Below are positions 36,259 through 45,490 of a DNA stretch of 64,000 nt, one piece after another (positions within the stretch are counted from its first letter, which is position 1; the number at the start of each line of letters is the position of its first letter). The notes below the pieces were generated by a model. It saw only the letters and a list, made by a program, of their open reading frames with translations. It was not told where the DNA came from and made no database searches. The stretch spans positions 124,001 through 188,000 of the forward strand of contig NZ_VLLF01000008.1 in the NCBI RefSeq assembly GCF_007830545.1, written 5' to 3'. This stretch comes from Roseibium hamelinense. Lineage in GTDB: Bacteria; Pseudomonadota; Alphaproteobacteria; Rhizobiales; Stappiaceae. The position numbers were made by a program, and so were the translations under genes.

Positions 36259-37176
36259 TCAAACCGCTTCTAGAACTGGTTGGGTGAGCCCGCTTTCCCA
36301 TCCAAGGATCGCGCGCTTTCGAGTGAGCCCCCAGTGATAGCCACACAATTTGCCGGTCTTGCCCAGCACCCGATGGCAGGGAACGACAAAGGATATAGGG
36401 TTCTTTCCAACCGCCGTTCCGACCGCCCTTGAAGCGCTCGGCTTTCCAAGTTTCATTGCAATGTCAGAATAGGTGCTCGCCTGGCCGATTGGGATACGCA
36501 ACAGGGTCTGCCAAACTCGAATCTCGAAATCCGTGCCAATCAAGACGATATTCAGGGGCGTTTCCTGCTGCCACTTTGCCGGATCAAAGATCCGCTCAGC
36601 ATATGGCGCGGTCAAGCTCGTGTTTTCAGAGTACTGAGCCGATGGCCACCGCATCGTCATATCATTCAATGCGCTTTCTTCTTCACCCGGATCTGCAAAT
36701 GCAAGACCGGCCAATCCATGGTCTGTCACCAATAAAAGCACTGTTCCGAACGGACTCGGATGAAAGCCGTAGGCCATCTCCAACCCAGCACCACGTGTTC
36801 GGTATGCACCGGGCGTCATAGCCTCATGGGCAATAAAAAGGTCATGAAGCCGGCCCGAACCGGACAGGCCCACTTCGTAGCTTGTGTCTAAAATGCTCGC
36901 TGAATCCCTCAGCAAGGCTTTTGCGTAGTCGAGCGTGATCGCTTGCAGAAACTGCTTCGGTGTTAGTCCTGCCCAGCGCGAAAATACCCGTTGCAACTGA
37001 ATAGGTTGAACGCCAGCCTCCGCCGCCAATTGCTTGAGGGTCGGCTGTTCCCGCCAATCTTTGGTAATGCGCTCCAGCGTTTGGCGAACAATGGCATAGT
37101 CTTTTTCCGCCTCACGTCCGGTTGATACGCGGACCGGTTTTGGGGTGACGCTGCTCAGATCAAAAGGCTTGGTCAT
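36259..37176 (-). CDS. Ada-like protein: AraC-type DNA-binding domain fused to O6-methylguanine-DNA methyltransferase
   Basis: The 305-aa product joins an AraC-type helix-turn-helix domain (about 40-125, with LKQLAAEAGVQPIQLQRVFSRWAG) to a methyltransferase domain. The latter carries the acceptor cysteine in PCHRVLG and the arginine-finger helix IPIGQASTYSDIA. The N-terminal zinc domain of E. coli Ada, which takes methyl from phosphotriesters and switches Ada into an activator, is missing. It should repair O6-alkylguanine and bind DNA, but how it would be induced is unclear. It stands convergent with the exported unknown protein. Confidence 0.9.
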   Translation of the reverse strand: MTKPFDLSSVTPKPVRVSTGREAEKDYAIVRQTLERITKDWREQPTLKQLAAEAGVQPIQLQRVFSRWAGLTPKQFLQAITLDYAKALLRDSASILDTSYEVGLSGSGRLHDLFIAHEAMTPGAYRTRGAGLEMAYGFHPSPFGTVLLLVTDHGLAGLAFADPGEEESALNDMTMRWPSAQYSENTSLTAPYAERIFDPAKWQQETPLNIVLIGTDFEIRVWQTLLRIPIGQASTYSDIAMKLGKPSASRAVGTAVGKNPISFVVPCHRVLGKTGKLCGYHWGLTRKRAILGWESGLTQPVLEAV

Positions 37177-37253
37177 GTGATCCGTCCAAATTTCAAACTG
37201 CCCTGACCATAAAATGGGAGCTCTCCCTACTCCACCCGATTTGCGAGCAGCGG

Positions 37254-37706
37254 TCAGGTCTCCGAGAGCGTGTCGGGAACGGCCGGTCCTTTTCGCGTGG
37301 TCAGGAGAAGGTTTGTTTCGGAGCCTGAGATCCCGTCGATCAATCGGATTCGGTTCAACACTTCATCGAAGGCTTCAAGATCCTGAGTTGCGATCTCCAA
37401 AATGAGGTCCCAGCGCCCATTTGTTGTGTGGATCGCCCGGACTTCGGTCATCGCGGACAATTTACGTGTAACCGGTTCGGTGTTTCGCCCAGCAATTTCG
37501 ATAAGTGTAAGCGCGCGGATTGGGAGGTCGCGCCAATCGTCCCGTAAAACAGCCGTGAACCCGATGATCTCGCCGTCTTCCATAAGGCGCTCCATACGAG
37601 AGCGGACGGTGGCCCGGGATACCTCGAGGTCTTTCGCAAGGTGCGAGACGGATCTCCGGCCATCTGTTCGCAATGCCGAGATCAGCTTAATGTCGAGTGA
37701 GTCCAT
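37254..37706 (-). CDS. Lrp/AsnC-family transcriptional regulator
   Basis: The 150-aa product has an N-terminal winged helix (LDIKLISALRTDGRRSV with recognition helix VSRATVRSRMERL). A C-terminal RAM domain of the Lrp type, which binds an amino acid, follows. It is divergent from arginase with a 130-bp gap. By analogy with other Lrp-type regulators beside arginase/ocd genes it probably activates them in response to arginine or ornithine; this is inference. Confidence 0.92.
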   Translation of the reverse strand: MDSLDIKLISALRTDGRRSVSHLAKDLEVSRATVRSRMERLMEDGEIIGFTAVLRDDWRDLPIRALTLIEIAGRNTEPVTRKLSAMTEVRAIHTTNGRWDLILEIATQDLEAFDEVLNRIRLIDGISGSETNLLLTTRKGPAVPDTLSET

Positions 37707-37836
37707 AATATTTCATTCTGTAAAATTGAATTGACCAAAATGACAAATAGTGCATCAAAAATGCTCAGACAAGTTGATTTACTCCGCCACTTCAATGCTG
37801 AAATAATCATAGACGAAGTTCACAGAGGGGCGAGTT
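37707..37836. promoter_or_regulatory. Lrp-arginase divergent control region
   Basis: The AT-rich gap holds an imperfect dyad near the Lrp start (TCATTC and GAATTGA, 37715-37736). GAGGGG lies just upstream of the TTG start of arginase. Lrp-type regulators commonly bind such regions and control both directions. Confidence 0.35.
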
Positions 37837-38772
37837 TTGGTAAATCACGATGTCGTCTTCGTTGGCGCACCGATCGAAGAAGGCGCGGGGCGCCGGGGCT
37901 GTGTCATGGGTCCCGATGCCTACCGAACGGCAGGTCTTGCGGAAAACCTTCAAGCACTCGGGCACCGAGTCACGGATATTGGCAACTTGCAGCCCGAAGA
38001 CGCACACACAGAAAAAGTTCCGAATGGGACAGTCAAAAATTTTCACACGGTCGCTGGCTGGACCCGATCCCTCTACAAGACGGCGAGCGAACTCGGCCAA
38101 AAGGCTGTCTTCCCGGTTTATCTCGGCGGCGATCACGCATTGGCCCTTGGAACCGTTGCTGGTCAGTCCCTTGCTGCAAACAGGCTCGGCAAGCCGCTGT
38201 TTGTTTTATGGCTGGACGCACATTCCGATTTTAATACTTTTGACACGACCGAAAGCGGCAACTTGCACGGCACGCCACTGGCATTTGCGTGCGGCCTGAA
38301 AGGTTTCGACGGCCTGCTCGGTCATCCGCTCTCTCACCCTGTCGCCCCGAGAAATGTTGAAATTCTTGGCGTTCGATCCATTGATCCGAAAGAAAGGGAG
38401 CTACTGGTAGACTGCGGTGCGGGTGTGCGGGACATGAGGATGATCGACGAGATGGGAATACCGGCCCTTCTCGCGCCGTTCTTAGAACGTGTCCGGGCAG
38501 CCAACGGTCTTCTTCACGTCAGCCTTGACGTTGATTTTCTCGATCCCGGTATTGCACCGGCAGTAGGAACGACAGTGCCTGGCGGTGCAACCTTTCGAGA
38601 AGCGCATCTCGTGATGGAGATGCTCCATGACAGTGGTCTTGTGACGTCTCTCGACCTCGTAGAACTCAACCCCTTTCTGGATGATCGCGGCATGACGGCT
38701 CGCCTGATGGTGGATCTAACTGCCAGTCTATTTGGTCGACGCGTATTCGACCGCCCAACTCGGAGCTTTTGA
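37837..38772 (+). CDS. Arginase
   Basis: Arginase hydrolyses arginine to ornithine and urea using two Mn ions. The 311-aa product has the ureohydrolase motifs: a His in YLGGDHALA, WLDAHSDFNT with metal-binding Asp and His, and SLDVDFLDP. The EGAGRRGCVMGPDAYR start matches bacterial arginases rather than agmatinases. A TTG start at 37837 is used, with GAGGGG 6-7 bases upstream. It is followed 1 nt later by ornithine cyclodeaminase, giving an arginine-to-proline route. Confidence 0.9.
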   Translation: MVNHDVVFVGAPIEEGAGRRGCVMGPDAYRTAGLAENLQALGHRVTDIGNLQPEDAHTEKVPNGTVKNFHTVAGWTRSLYKTASELGQKAVFPVYLGGDHALALGTVAGQSLAANRLGKPLFVLWLDAHSDFNTFDTTESGNLHGTPLAFACGLKGFDGLLGHPLSHPVAPRNVEILGVRSIDPKERELLVDCGAGVRDMRMIDEMGIPALLAPFLERVRAANGLLHVSLDVDFLDPGIAPAVGTTVPGGATFREAHLVMEMLHDSGLVTSLDLVELNPFLDDRGMTARLMVDLTASLFGRRVFDRPTRSF

Positions 38773-38773
38773 T

Positions 38774-39859
38774 ATGACGGACAGAAACTACAACCCGGCC
38801 CCATCGGAGCTGGCCTATGTGCCATTTGTTAGCGTCGACAACATGATGAAAAACGTTCACGCGCTGGGCGTCGAAGAGTTCATGATGGGGATCGCGAAAT
38901 ATATTGAGGCGGACTTCCTGCGTTGGGAGACTTTCGACAAAAAACCGCGCATCCCGGCGCATGCACCTCAAGGCGTCATTGAATTGATGCCAACAAGCGA
39001 TGGCGAAACATTCGGGTTTAAATATGTGAATGGGCATCCGGGAAACACCTATGACGGCCGTCAAACAGTGACGGGTTTTGGTGTGCTATCCGACTTGTCC
39101 AACGGATATCCGGTGCTGTTTACGGAAATGACCATTCTGACGGCGCTCAGAACTGCTGCAAACTCGGCGCTTGCCGCCAAGTATCTTGCGCCAAAAGGCT
39201 CTACGACAATGACGATCATTGGAAATGGCGCGCAGTCTGATTTCCAATGCCTGGCGTTTAAAGCCATGCTTGGTGTCAATCAGATCAGGGCCTATGATAT
39301 TGACGCTGATGCCAGCGTCCGGCTCGCGCGGAACCTTGCGGGATCCGGTATCGATGTCACAATCTGCAAGACCGCCGAAGACGCAATCGAAGGCGCGCAG
39401 ATCATTACCACGGTTACCGCTGACAAAAAGTATGCGACCATCCTGACTGACAACATGGTCGGGCCGGGTGTTCACATCAATGCCGTCGGCGGGGATTGCC
39501 CGGGGAAGACAGAGTTGCACCGTGATATCTTATTGCGGTCCGATATATTCGTGGAATTCCCTGATCAAACTCATATTGAAGGCGAGTTCCAGCAGCTTGA
39601 TCGCGACCACCCAGTAACTGAACTGTGGGAAGTTTATTCCGGTAAAGCTGAGGGCCGGGTCTCCGATCGCCAGATTACGCTTTTCGACAGTGTGGGCTTT
39701 GCTATCGAGGACTTCGCCGCGTTGCGTTATGTGCGCGATATCCTTCCAAAAACCGGATATTTCGAAAAGCTCGACCTTCTGGCGGACCCTGATGATCCCC
39801 GCGACCTTTTCGGGATGGTTCTCCGCTCCGCTGAGAATAAAAACGGTGCCGCCGCTTAA
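38774..39859 (+). CDS. ocd: Ornithine cyclodeaminase
   Basis: Ocd converts ornithine to proline and ammonia with an NAD cofactor held in the active site. The 361-aa product has the substrate-binding FGFKYVNGHPGN and the NAD loop IIGNGAQSDFQ, followed by an Asp-containing strand (YDIDADA). It starts 1 nt after arginase. Together with arginase it turns arginine into proline plus nitrogen. Its stop codon overlaps the pyrF stop codon on the other strand. Confidence 0.94.
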   Translation: MTDRNYNPAPSELAYVPFVSVDNMMKNVHALGVEEFMMGIAKYIEADFLRWETFDKKPRIPAHAPQGVIELMPTSDGETFGFKYVNGHPGNTYDGRQTVTGFGVLSDLSNGYPVLFTEMTILTALRTAANSALAAKYLAPKGSTTMTIIGNGAQSDFQCLAFKAMLGVNQIRAYDIDADASVRLARNLAGSGIDVTICKTAEDAIEGAQIITTVTADKKYATILTDNMVGPGVHINAVGGDCPGKTELHRDILLRSDIFVEFPDQTHIEGEFQQLDRDHPVTELWEVYSGKAEGRVSDRQITLFDSVGFAIEDFAALRYVRDILPKTGYFEKLDLLADPDDPRDLFGMVLRSAENKNGAAA

Positions 39860-40581
39860 AGCGCTGCCTCGATCTCCGCGGTGATTTGCTGGGCAACACC
39901 TCGGGGATCGTCAGCTTGGTTTAGTGGCCGACCGACAACCAGATAATCGCTGCCTGCACGGATCGCATCGCCCGGAGTCATAACCCTTTGCTGGTCGCCG
40001 GCGGCATGTCCAACCGGTCTTATGCCGGGGGTGATCAGCACCAGGTCGCCGCCAAGAGCTTTGCGTAGCCGGGCCGCCTCACTCGCGGCGCAGACAATCC
40101 CGCCCATTCCGGCGGTTTTTGCATCACAGGCCCGCGCTTCTACGAGGTCTGGAATTGGGCCGACGTAGCCAGCGTCGAGGAGGTCCTGTTCGTTCATGCT
40201 TGTCAAAACCGTCACCCCAAGCAAGCAAAGCTGCCCAGCATCAATTTCGCGTATGGCTTTGACCGCCGCTCGCATGGTCTTCGGATAGGCATGTACGGTC
40301 GCGAAGGCGACGCCCATTTTTGCAACGTTTTCGACAGCCCGGGTAATGGTATTGTCTATGTCATGCAATTTAACGTCTAAAAATATTTTCCGCCCATCGG
40401 CTGCAAGATCCCGTGCCAGCTCGAGGCCGCCTGCAAATTGCAGCTCCATACCGATCTTATAGATACCAACGGCGCCGTCCGTTTTCTTGACCAGGTTTTC
40501 GGCTTCGGAAACGCTCGACACATCCAGTCCCATAATCAGCCGGTCGGTTGCAGAGTCGGGACGAAATGGGCTCGCGGACAT
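39856..40581 (-). CDS. pyrF: Orotidine 5'-phosphate decarboxylase
   Basis: PyrF decarboxylates OMP to UMP. From the ATG at 40581 the product is 241 aa. It has the catalytic KLHD cluster (FLDVKLHDIDNT) with Lys-Asp-Asp, GVTVLTS, and the phosphate-binding ITPGIRP. AGGAG lies just upstream of this ATG. Convergent with ocd, sharing the palindromic TTAA at the stops. Confidence 0.95.
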   Translation of the reverse strand: MSASPFRPDSATDRLIMGLDVSSVSEAENLVKKTDGAVGIYKIGMELQFAGGLELARDLAADGRKIFLDVKLHDIDNTITRAVENVAKMGVAFATVHAYPKTMRAAVKAIREIDAGQLCLLGVTVLTSMNEQDLLDAGYVGPIPDLVEARACDAKTAGMGGIVCAASEAARLRKALGGDLVLITPGIRPVGHAAGDQQRVMTPGDAIRAGSDYLVVGRPLNQADDPRGVAQQITAEIEAAL

Positions 40582-40744
40582 AGTCGGCTCCTGCTCTTTT
40601 TGAACGTTTTGCGGCTCTCTACCACCCTCGTTCCCTAAGCGCCAGCAGTGACAGTGCATCCTTACCTATTTCAATCACCGAATCTCCCTGTTACAACAAC
40701 GCCGCTTTGCCGGGACAAGTCCGGCGACAAAAAAGGAACGACAT

Positions 40745-41338
40745 ATGCGCACAAGCTCAGTCGTGCGGAACACGAAAGAGACCCGAATTTCGGTTGAGGT
40801 CAATCTCGACGGAACCGGCGCCTACGATGTCAAGACGGGGGCCGGTTTTTTCGATCACATGCTTGAACAGCTGGCACGGCATTCGCTGATCGACATGAAA
40901 ATCCGCGCAGACGGCGACACGCATATCGATTTCCATCATACCGTCGAAGACACCGGCATCGCACTCGGACAGGCAATTCGGGATGCGTTGGGCGATATGG
41001 CGGGGATCACACGATATGCCGACACACACCTGGCCATGGACGAAGCCTTGACCCGCTGCGCGCTTGACGTTTCCGGCCGACCGTTCCTGGTTTGGGATGT
41101 ATCGTTTAAACGGGACAAGATTGGTGAGTTTGATACCGAACTGTTTGAAGAGTTCTTCCGGGCGTTTACAATGAACTCGGGCATTACTCTCCATTTGGCC
41201 AACCTGTATGGAACGAACTGTCACCACATCGCCGAAACGTGTTTCAAAGCTGTAGCGCAGACGTTGCGAAAGGCCATCGAAATGGACGTACGTCAATCGG
41301 GACGTATTCCAACCACAAAAGGTCAGCTCGGCGGCTGA
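40745..41338 (+). CDS. hisB: Imidazoleglycerol-phosphate dehydratase
   Basis: HisB dehydrates imidazoleglycerol phosphate. The 197-aa monofunctional enzyme has the Mn-binding motifs [28 protein letters not shown] and [12 protein letters not shown]. It opens a his operon (hisB-DUF2628-hisH-hisA-hisF-hisE) that continues into coaA, an order typical of Hyphomicrobiales. Confidence 0.97.
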   Translation: MRTSSVVRNTKETRISVEVNLDGTGAYDVKTGAGFFDHMLEQLARHSLIDMKIRADGDTHIDFHHTVEDTGIALGQAIRDALGDMAGITRYADTHLAMDEALTRCALDVSGRPFLVWDVSFKRDKIGEFDTELFEEFFRAFTMNSGITLHLANLYGTNCHHIAETCFKAVAQTLRKAIEMDVRQSGRIPTTKGQLGG

Positions 41339-41348
41339 GAGTGGGCAT

Positions 41349-41864
41349 ATGACAACATATTTCGTAATGGCACCGCCGGGTGCGGCAACCGGAAGGGCGA
41401 ATTTCCGAACGGCCGAAAAATACATTTTTGTGCCGGACCGGTTTTCCGTTCCCGCGTTTGCATTTTCTCTCATCTGGATCGTATTCCACCGGATGTGGCT
41501 GGTATTGCTTGGGTATCTGGTGCTGACGCTGGCTCTCGAAATTGCTGCCTCTGCGATCGGCGACCTTTCGCCCATGGTCGCAGCTTTTGCAATTTCCGCC
41601 GTCTTTGGGCTGGAAGCGCAGGCCTTGCGTCGCTGGTCGCTTGAGCGCAAAGGGTACAGTGTCGTCGGCATGGTGTGCGGATCAGACCAGGAAGAAGCGG
41701 AACTTCGCTTTTTCCGAAAGCTTGAGGCACATCCGGCGGCTACACATGTTCATCGAGCCGCTCAGCCGGATGCATCCTGGTCGCCTGCCCCCGGTGGCAT
41801 CGTGCCGCGGGTTGGGCGCGAGCAGGTTGTGGGTCTGACGCTTCGTCCGGAGCCACGAAAATGA
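41349..41864 (+). CDS. DUF2628 membrane protein within the his operon
   Basis: The 171-aa product has a soluble start ([24 protein letters not shown]) and two or three hydrophobic segments at about 35-85. A soluble, Pro/Arg-rich tail follows. It matches DUF2628, which is regularly found between hisB and hisH in Hyphomicrobiales. Its function is unknown. It overlaps hisH by 4 bp, so translation is likely coupled. Confidence 0.82.
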   Translation: MTTYFVMAPPGAATGRANFRTAEKYIFVPDRFSVPAFAFSLIWIVFHRMWLVLLGYLVLTLALEIAASAIGDLSPMVAAFAISAVFGLEAQALRRWSLERKGYSVVGMVCGSDQEEAELRFFRKLEAHPAATHVHRAAQPDASWSPAPGGIVPRVGREQVVGLTLRPEPRK

Positions 41865-42514
41865 CAATCGCAATCATTGATTATGGCTCCGGAAACCTGC
41901 GTTCCGCAGCGAAAGCCTTTGAGCGGGCCGCGCGTGATCATGCCCATATGCCCGATGTCGTTGTGACGTCTGACCCCGAGAGGGTCCTTAAGGCCGATCG
42001 TATTGTGCTTCCCGGCGTGGGTGCGTTCGCGGATTGCAAGCGGGGCCTTTGGGCGGTTGGAGGAATGCCTGAGGCCTTGGAAGAAGCGGTTCTGCAACGT
42101 GGAAAGCCGTTTTTCGGCATCTGTGTCGGCATGCAGCTGATGGCCAGCCGCGGGCTGGAATTCGAAACTGTTGATGGGCTGGGTTGGATTAATGGCGATG
42201 TTACCGCGATGAAGCCGTCCGATACGAGCCTGAAGATCCCGCATATGGGTTGGAACACAATCAGTGTGCCGGAACAGCGGCACCCGGTATTGGATGGACT
42301 TGAGACCGGACCAGACGGTCTGCATGCCTATTTTGTTCATTCCTATCATTTCGCCTGTGTGCGTCCGCAGGAATGTGTAGCCTCCTTTGACTATGCAGGC
42401 ACCTTTACGGCAATGGTCGGCCGCGACAACATGATAGGAACGCAGTTCCACCCGGAGAAAAGCCAACGCCTCGGGCTAGGCCTGATTGCAAATTTTCTTG
42501 AATGGGCGCCCTGA
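41861..42514 (+). CDS. hisH: Imidazole glycerol phosphate synthase, glutaminase subunit
   Basis: HisH releases ammonia from glutamine for HisF. The 217-aa class I amidotransferase has the nucleophile in [10 protein letters not shown] and the His-Glu pair in TQFHPEKSQ. It overlaps the DUF2628 gene by 4 bp and precedes hisA by 19 bp. Confidence 0.97.
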   Translation: MTIAIIDYGSGNLRSAAKAFERAARDHAHMPDVVVTSDPERVLKADRIVLPGVGAFADCKRGLWAVGGMPEALEEAVLQRGKPFFGICVGMQLMASRGLEFETVDGLGWINGDVTAMKPSDTSLKIPHMGWNTISVPEQRHPVLDGLETGPDGLHAYFVHSYHFACVRPQECVASFDYAGTFTAMVGRDNMIGTQFHPEKSQRLGLGLIANFLEWAP

Positions 42515-42533
42515 GGCGTCGAAGCGAGCGAAT

Positions 42534-43277
42534 ATGATCCTTTTTCCTGCAATTGATCTCAAAGATGGACAATGCGTCCGCCTGAAGCTAGGCGACATGG
42601 ACCAGGCCACCGTCTTTAACCATGATCCGGGCGCCCAGGCAAAAGCTTTTGAAGACCAAGGTTTTGAATGGCTGCATGTGGTTGATCTAAATGGGGCTTT
42701 TACTGGCGAGAGTGTGAACGGCGCTGCTGTAGATTCAATCCTATCGGCCACAAAAAACCCGGTGCAGCTTGGCGGCGGGATCCGGACGCTTGAGCATGTA
42801 CAGGCATGGCTCGACAAAGGCGTTGCACGGGTAATCCTTGGAACGATTGCCGTTCGCGATCCCGAGCTCGTCAAAAAAGCTTGCAAAATGTTTCCTGGAA
42901 AAGTGGCTGTCGGAATTGACGCCAAGGGCGGAAAAGTCGCGGTCGAGGGCTGGGCCGAAACCTCGGAACTGACCGCCGAGGACCTTGCCAAGCGGTTCGA
43001 GGATGCGGGCGTCTCGGCGATCATCTATACTGATATCGACCGGGACGGTATCTTGAAGGGCCTCAACATACCCTCCACACTCGAGCTTGCTCAAGCCGTC
43101 TCTATTCCGGTGATTGCATCGGGGGGGCTTGCATCCATCGACGATATCAAGCGGCTACTTGAACCGGATTGTGCAATTCTGGAAGGAGCGATTTCCGGAC
43201 GCGCGCTGTATGATGGGCGGCTGGATCCAGATGAGGCAATGGCACTCATCAAAGCGGCTGAGACGGTGGTCTCATGA
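42534..43277 (+). CDS. hisA: Phosphoribosyl-formimino-AICAR isomerase
   Basis: HisA isomerises ProFAR to PRFAR. From the ATG at 42534 the product is a 247-aa TIM barrel with [28 protein letters not shown] and the phosphate loop [10 protein letters not shown]. The upstream open frame overlaps hisH and is not used. It overlaps hisF by 4 bp. Confidence 0.97.
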   Translation: MILFPAIDLKDGQCVRLKLGDMDQATVFNHDPGAQAKAFEDQGFEWLHVVDLNGAFTGESVNGAAVDSILSATKNPVQLGGGIRTLEHVQAWLDKGVARVILGTIAVRDPELVKKACKMFPGKVAVGIDAKGGKVAVEGWAETSELTAEDLAKRFEDAGVSAIIYTDIDRDGILKGLNIPSTLELAQAVSIPVIASGGLASIDDIKRLLEPDCAILEGAISGRALYDGRLDPDEAMALIKAAETVVS

Positions 43278-44053
43278 CCCTGAAAGCCCGTGTTATACCC
43301 TGTCTGGACGTGAAAGACGGCCGTGTCGTCAAAGGCGTGAATTTTGTCGACCTAATGGACGCCGGAGACCCGGTCGAGGCCGCCAAGGCTTATGATGCCG
43401 CCGGTGCGGATGAGCTTTGCTTCCTTGACATAACCGCCAGTCACGAGGGCCGGGATACAATCTACGACGTTGTCCGCCGAACGGCTGAAGCGTGTTTCAT
43501 GCCGGTAACCGTTGGTGGTGGAGTCCGCTCGAATGAAGATATTCGAAAGCTGCTGATTGCCGGGGCCGACAAGGTTTCGATCAATACCGCTGCGGTAAAA
43601 AATCCTGACTTCGTGCGTGATGCGGCGCAAAAGTTCGGTGCTCAGTGCATTGTCGTGTCGATCGATGCAAAACAGGTCAATCCTGAGGGAGGGGCTGAAA
43701 AATTTGAGATTTTTACGCATGGTGGACGAACCGCAACCGGGATCGATGCGATCGAATTTGCGAAACAAGTGGTGGCGCTCGGGGCTGGAGAACTGCTTGT
43801 GACGTCGATGGACCGGGATGGCACCAAAAGCGGTTACAACATTGCGCTCACGCGCGCGATTGCAGATGCAGTGCCCGTGCCGGTGATTGCATCCGGTGGC
43901 GTTGGAACGCTTGATCACATGGTTGAGGGTATTCGGGATGGTCATGCAACGGCCGTGCTCGCCGCCTCGATTTTCCATTTTGGCGAATACACGGTTCATG
44001 AAGCAAAGGCGCATATGTCCGCTGCAGGCATTCCGATGCGGCTCGACATATAA
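43274..44053 (+). CDS. hisF: Imidazole glycerol phosphate synthase, cyclase subunit
   Basis: HisF closes the imidazole ring using ammonia from HisH. The 259-aa TIM barrel has [16 protein letters not shown] with its catalytic Asp, [21 protein letters not shown] and [10 protein letters not shown]. It overlaps hisA by 4 bp. Confidence 0.97.
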   Translation: MTLKARVIPCLDVKDGRVVKGVNFVDLMDAGDPVEAAKAYDAAGADELCFLDITASHEGRDTIYDVVRRTAEACFMPVTVGGGVRSNEDIRKLLIAGADKVSINTAAVKNPDFVRDAAQKFGAQCIVVSIDAKQVNPEGGAEKFEIFTHGGRTATGIDAIEFAKQVVALGAGELLVTSMDRDGTKSGYNIALTRAIADAVPVPVIASGGVGTLDHMVEGIRDGHATAVLAASIFHFGEYTVHEAKAHMSAAGIPMRLDI

Positions 44054-44093
44054 TCCGTATCACTACGTATTCCCATAGGGAAACACTAGACCA

Positions 44094-44417
44094 ATGATCG
44101 ATTTTACTTTGACGGATCTCGACGCCATTATCACTGCGCGGGCTGGTAGTGGTGATAAGAGTTCATATACCCACAAGCTGATGGGCAAAGGGATAGAAAA
44201 ATGTGCTCAAAAGCTTGGAGAAGAAGCAGTTGAAGCTGCGATTGCCGCGGTAAAACGCGACAAAAAAGAACTCACAGGTGAAGCTGCTGATGTGCTTTAC
44301 CACTTACTGGTTGTTTTGAAGGCCGCGGATGTGCCGCTTGAAGATGTGATGGCGGAACTAGAGAGCCGGACTAGACAGACTGGTCTGGAAGAAAAGGCAT
44401 CGCGGAAGCAGGATTGA
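44094..44417 (+). CDS. hisE: Phosphoribosyl-ATP pyrophosphatase
   Basis: HisE hydrolyses phosphoribosyl-ATP to the monophosphate. The 107-aa all-helical product has the metal-binding [13 protein letters not shown] and [14 protein letters not shown] segments of the MazG-like fold. It lies 40 bp after hisF and 48 bp before coaA. Confidence 0.96.
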   Translation: MIDFTLTDLDAIITARAGSGDKSSYTHKLMGKGIEKCAQKLGEEAVEAAIAAVKRDKKELTGEAADVLYHLLVVLKAADVPLEDVMAELESRTRQTGLEEKASRKQD

Positions 44418-44465
44418 GCCTGCTTTGGTTGCCTCACGAAGCAGGGCAGCGGAGACTGCGAAGAC

Positions 44466-45431
44466 ATGGACCAGAAAGTCGCCTCGGCATTGGACATGGA
44501 CCTGTCACCCTACAGGGTGTTCACTGAGCGTCAGTGGTCGCGGTTGCGCGCCGACACCCCGATGACACTGACTGAAAAAGAGGTTGCCCAACTTCAGGGT
44601 CTGAACGCGCCAGTGTCAATGGAGCAGGTCGAAACGATCTATCTGCCGCTGTCCCGCCTGCTGGCATATTACGCTGAGGCGCGATTCAGCTTACACCGCG
44701 CGACGCACGATTTTTTGGGCATCTATGAGCGCAAGACACCCTACATCATTGGTGTTGCAGGTTCGGTTTCCGTTGGGAAGTCGACCACATCACGTGTCCT
44801 GCGGGAGCTGCTGGCCAGATGGCCTGCCAGCCCAAAGGTCGATCTGATCACAACAGATGGGTTCCTCTATCCGAACGCCGTGCTGGAAGCCAGCGGTCTG
44901 ATGTCCAAAAAAGGCTTTCCCGAAAGCTTCGATCGCCCGCAGCTATTGAAATTCCTGTCTGACATCAAGGCTGGCAAGCGCCATGTCCGCGCGCCAGTTT
45001 ACTCTCACTTTTATTATGATGTTATGCCAGGCCAAACCATCAAGGTGAACCGTCCGGATATTCTGATCGTTGAAGGCTTAAATGTCCTTCAAACCCGGGA
45101 GTTGCCTAAAGACGGTCGGGCAGTTCCGTTTGTGTCAGACTTCTTTGATTTTTCGGTCTACATCGATGCAGGAGAGGATCTGCTGCGGCAATGGTATGTC
45201 GAACGGTTCATGCATCTGCGAGAGACCGCGTTCCGCGATCCAAGTTCTTATTTTCACAAATACTCGCGAATTGATGATGCAGAGGCCTTTCAAACGGCGC
45301 ACCGGATCTGGAACGAAATCAATCTTGAAAACCTGCGCGAGAACATCGTGCCAACCCGGCCGCGTGCGGATCTCATCCTGACCAAGGATGCCAGCCACCG
45401 GATTTCGAAAGTTGCGCTTCGCAAGATCTGA
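44466..45431 (+). CDS. coaA: Pantothenate kinase (type I)
   Basis: CoaA phosphorylates pantothenate and is feedback-controlled by CoA. The 321-aa prokaryotic type I enzyme has the P-loop [12 protein letters not shown], the TTDGFLYPN segment, and [14 protein letters not shown]. It ends the his cluster, as in other Hyphomicrobiales, and a terminator follows. Confidence 0.96.
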   Translation: MDQKVASALDMDLSPYRVFTERQWSRLRADTPMTLTEKEVAQLQGLNAPVSMEQVETIYLPLSRLLAYYAEARFSLHRATHDFLGIYERKTPYIIGVAGSVSVGKSTTSRVLRELLARWPASPKVDLITTDGFLYPNAVLEASGLMSKKGFPESFDRPQLLKFLSDIKAGKRHVRAPVYSHFYYDVMPGQTIKVNRPDILIVEGLNVLQTRELPKDGRAVPFVSDFFDFSVYIDAGEDLLRQWYVERFMHLRETAFRDPSSYFHKYSRIDDAEAFQTAHRIWNEINLENLRENIVPTRPRADLILTKDASHRISKVALRKI

Positions 45432-45438
45432 AATGAAA

Positions 45439-45467
45439 AAAGCCCTAGCATTTTGTGCCAGGGCTTT
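45439..45467. terminator. Intrinsic terminator between coaA and the chemoreceptor gene
   Basis: AAAGCCCTAGCA pairs with TGCCAGGGCTTT (one mismatch, 5-nt loop). The minus-strand side is followed by a six-T run and serves the chemoreceptor gene best; the plus side has a shorter T tail for coaA. Confidence 0.85.
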
Positions 45468-45490
45468 GATTGGAACAATTCGTCCGGTTG

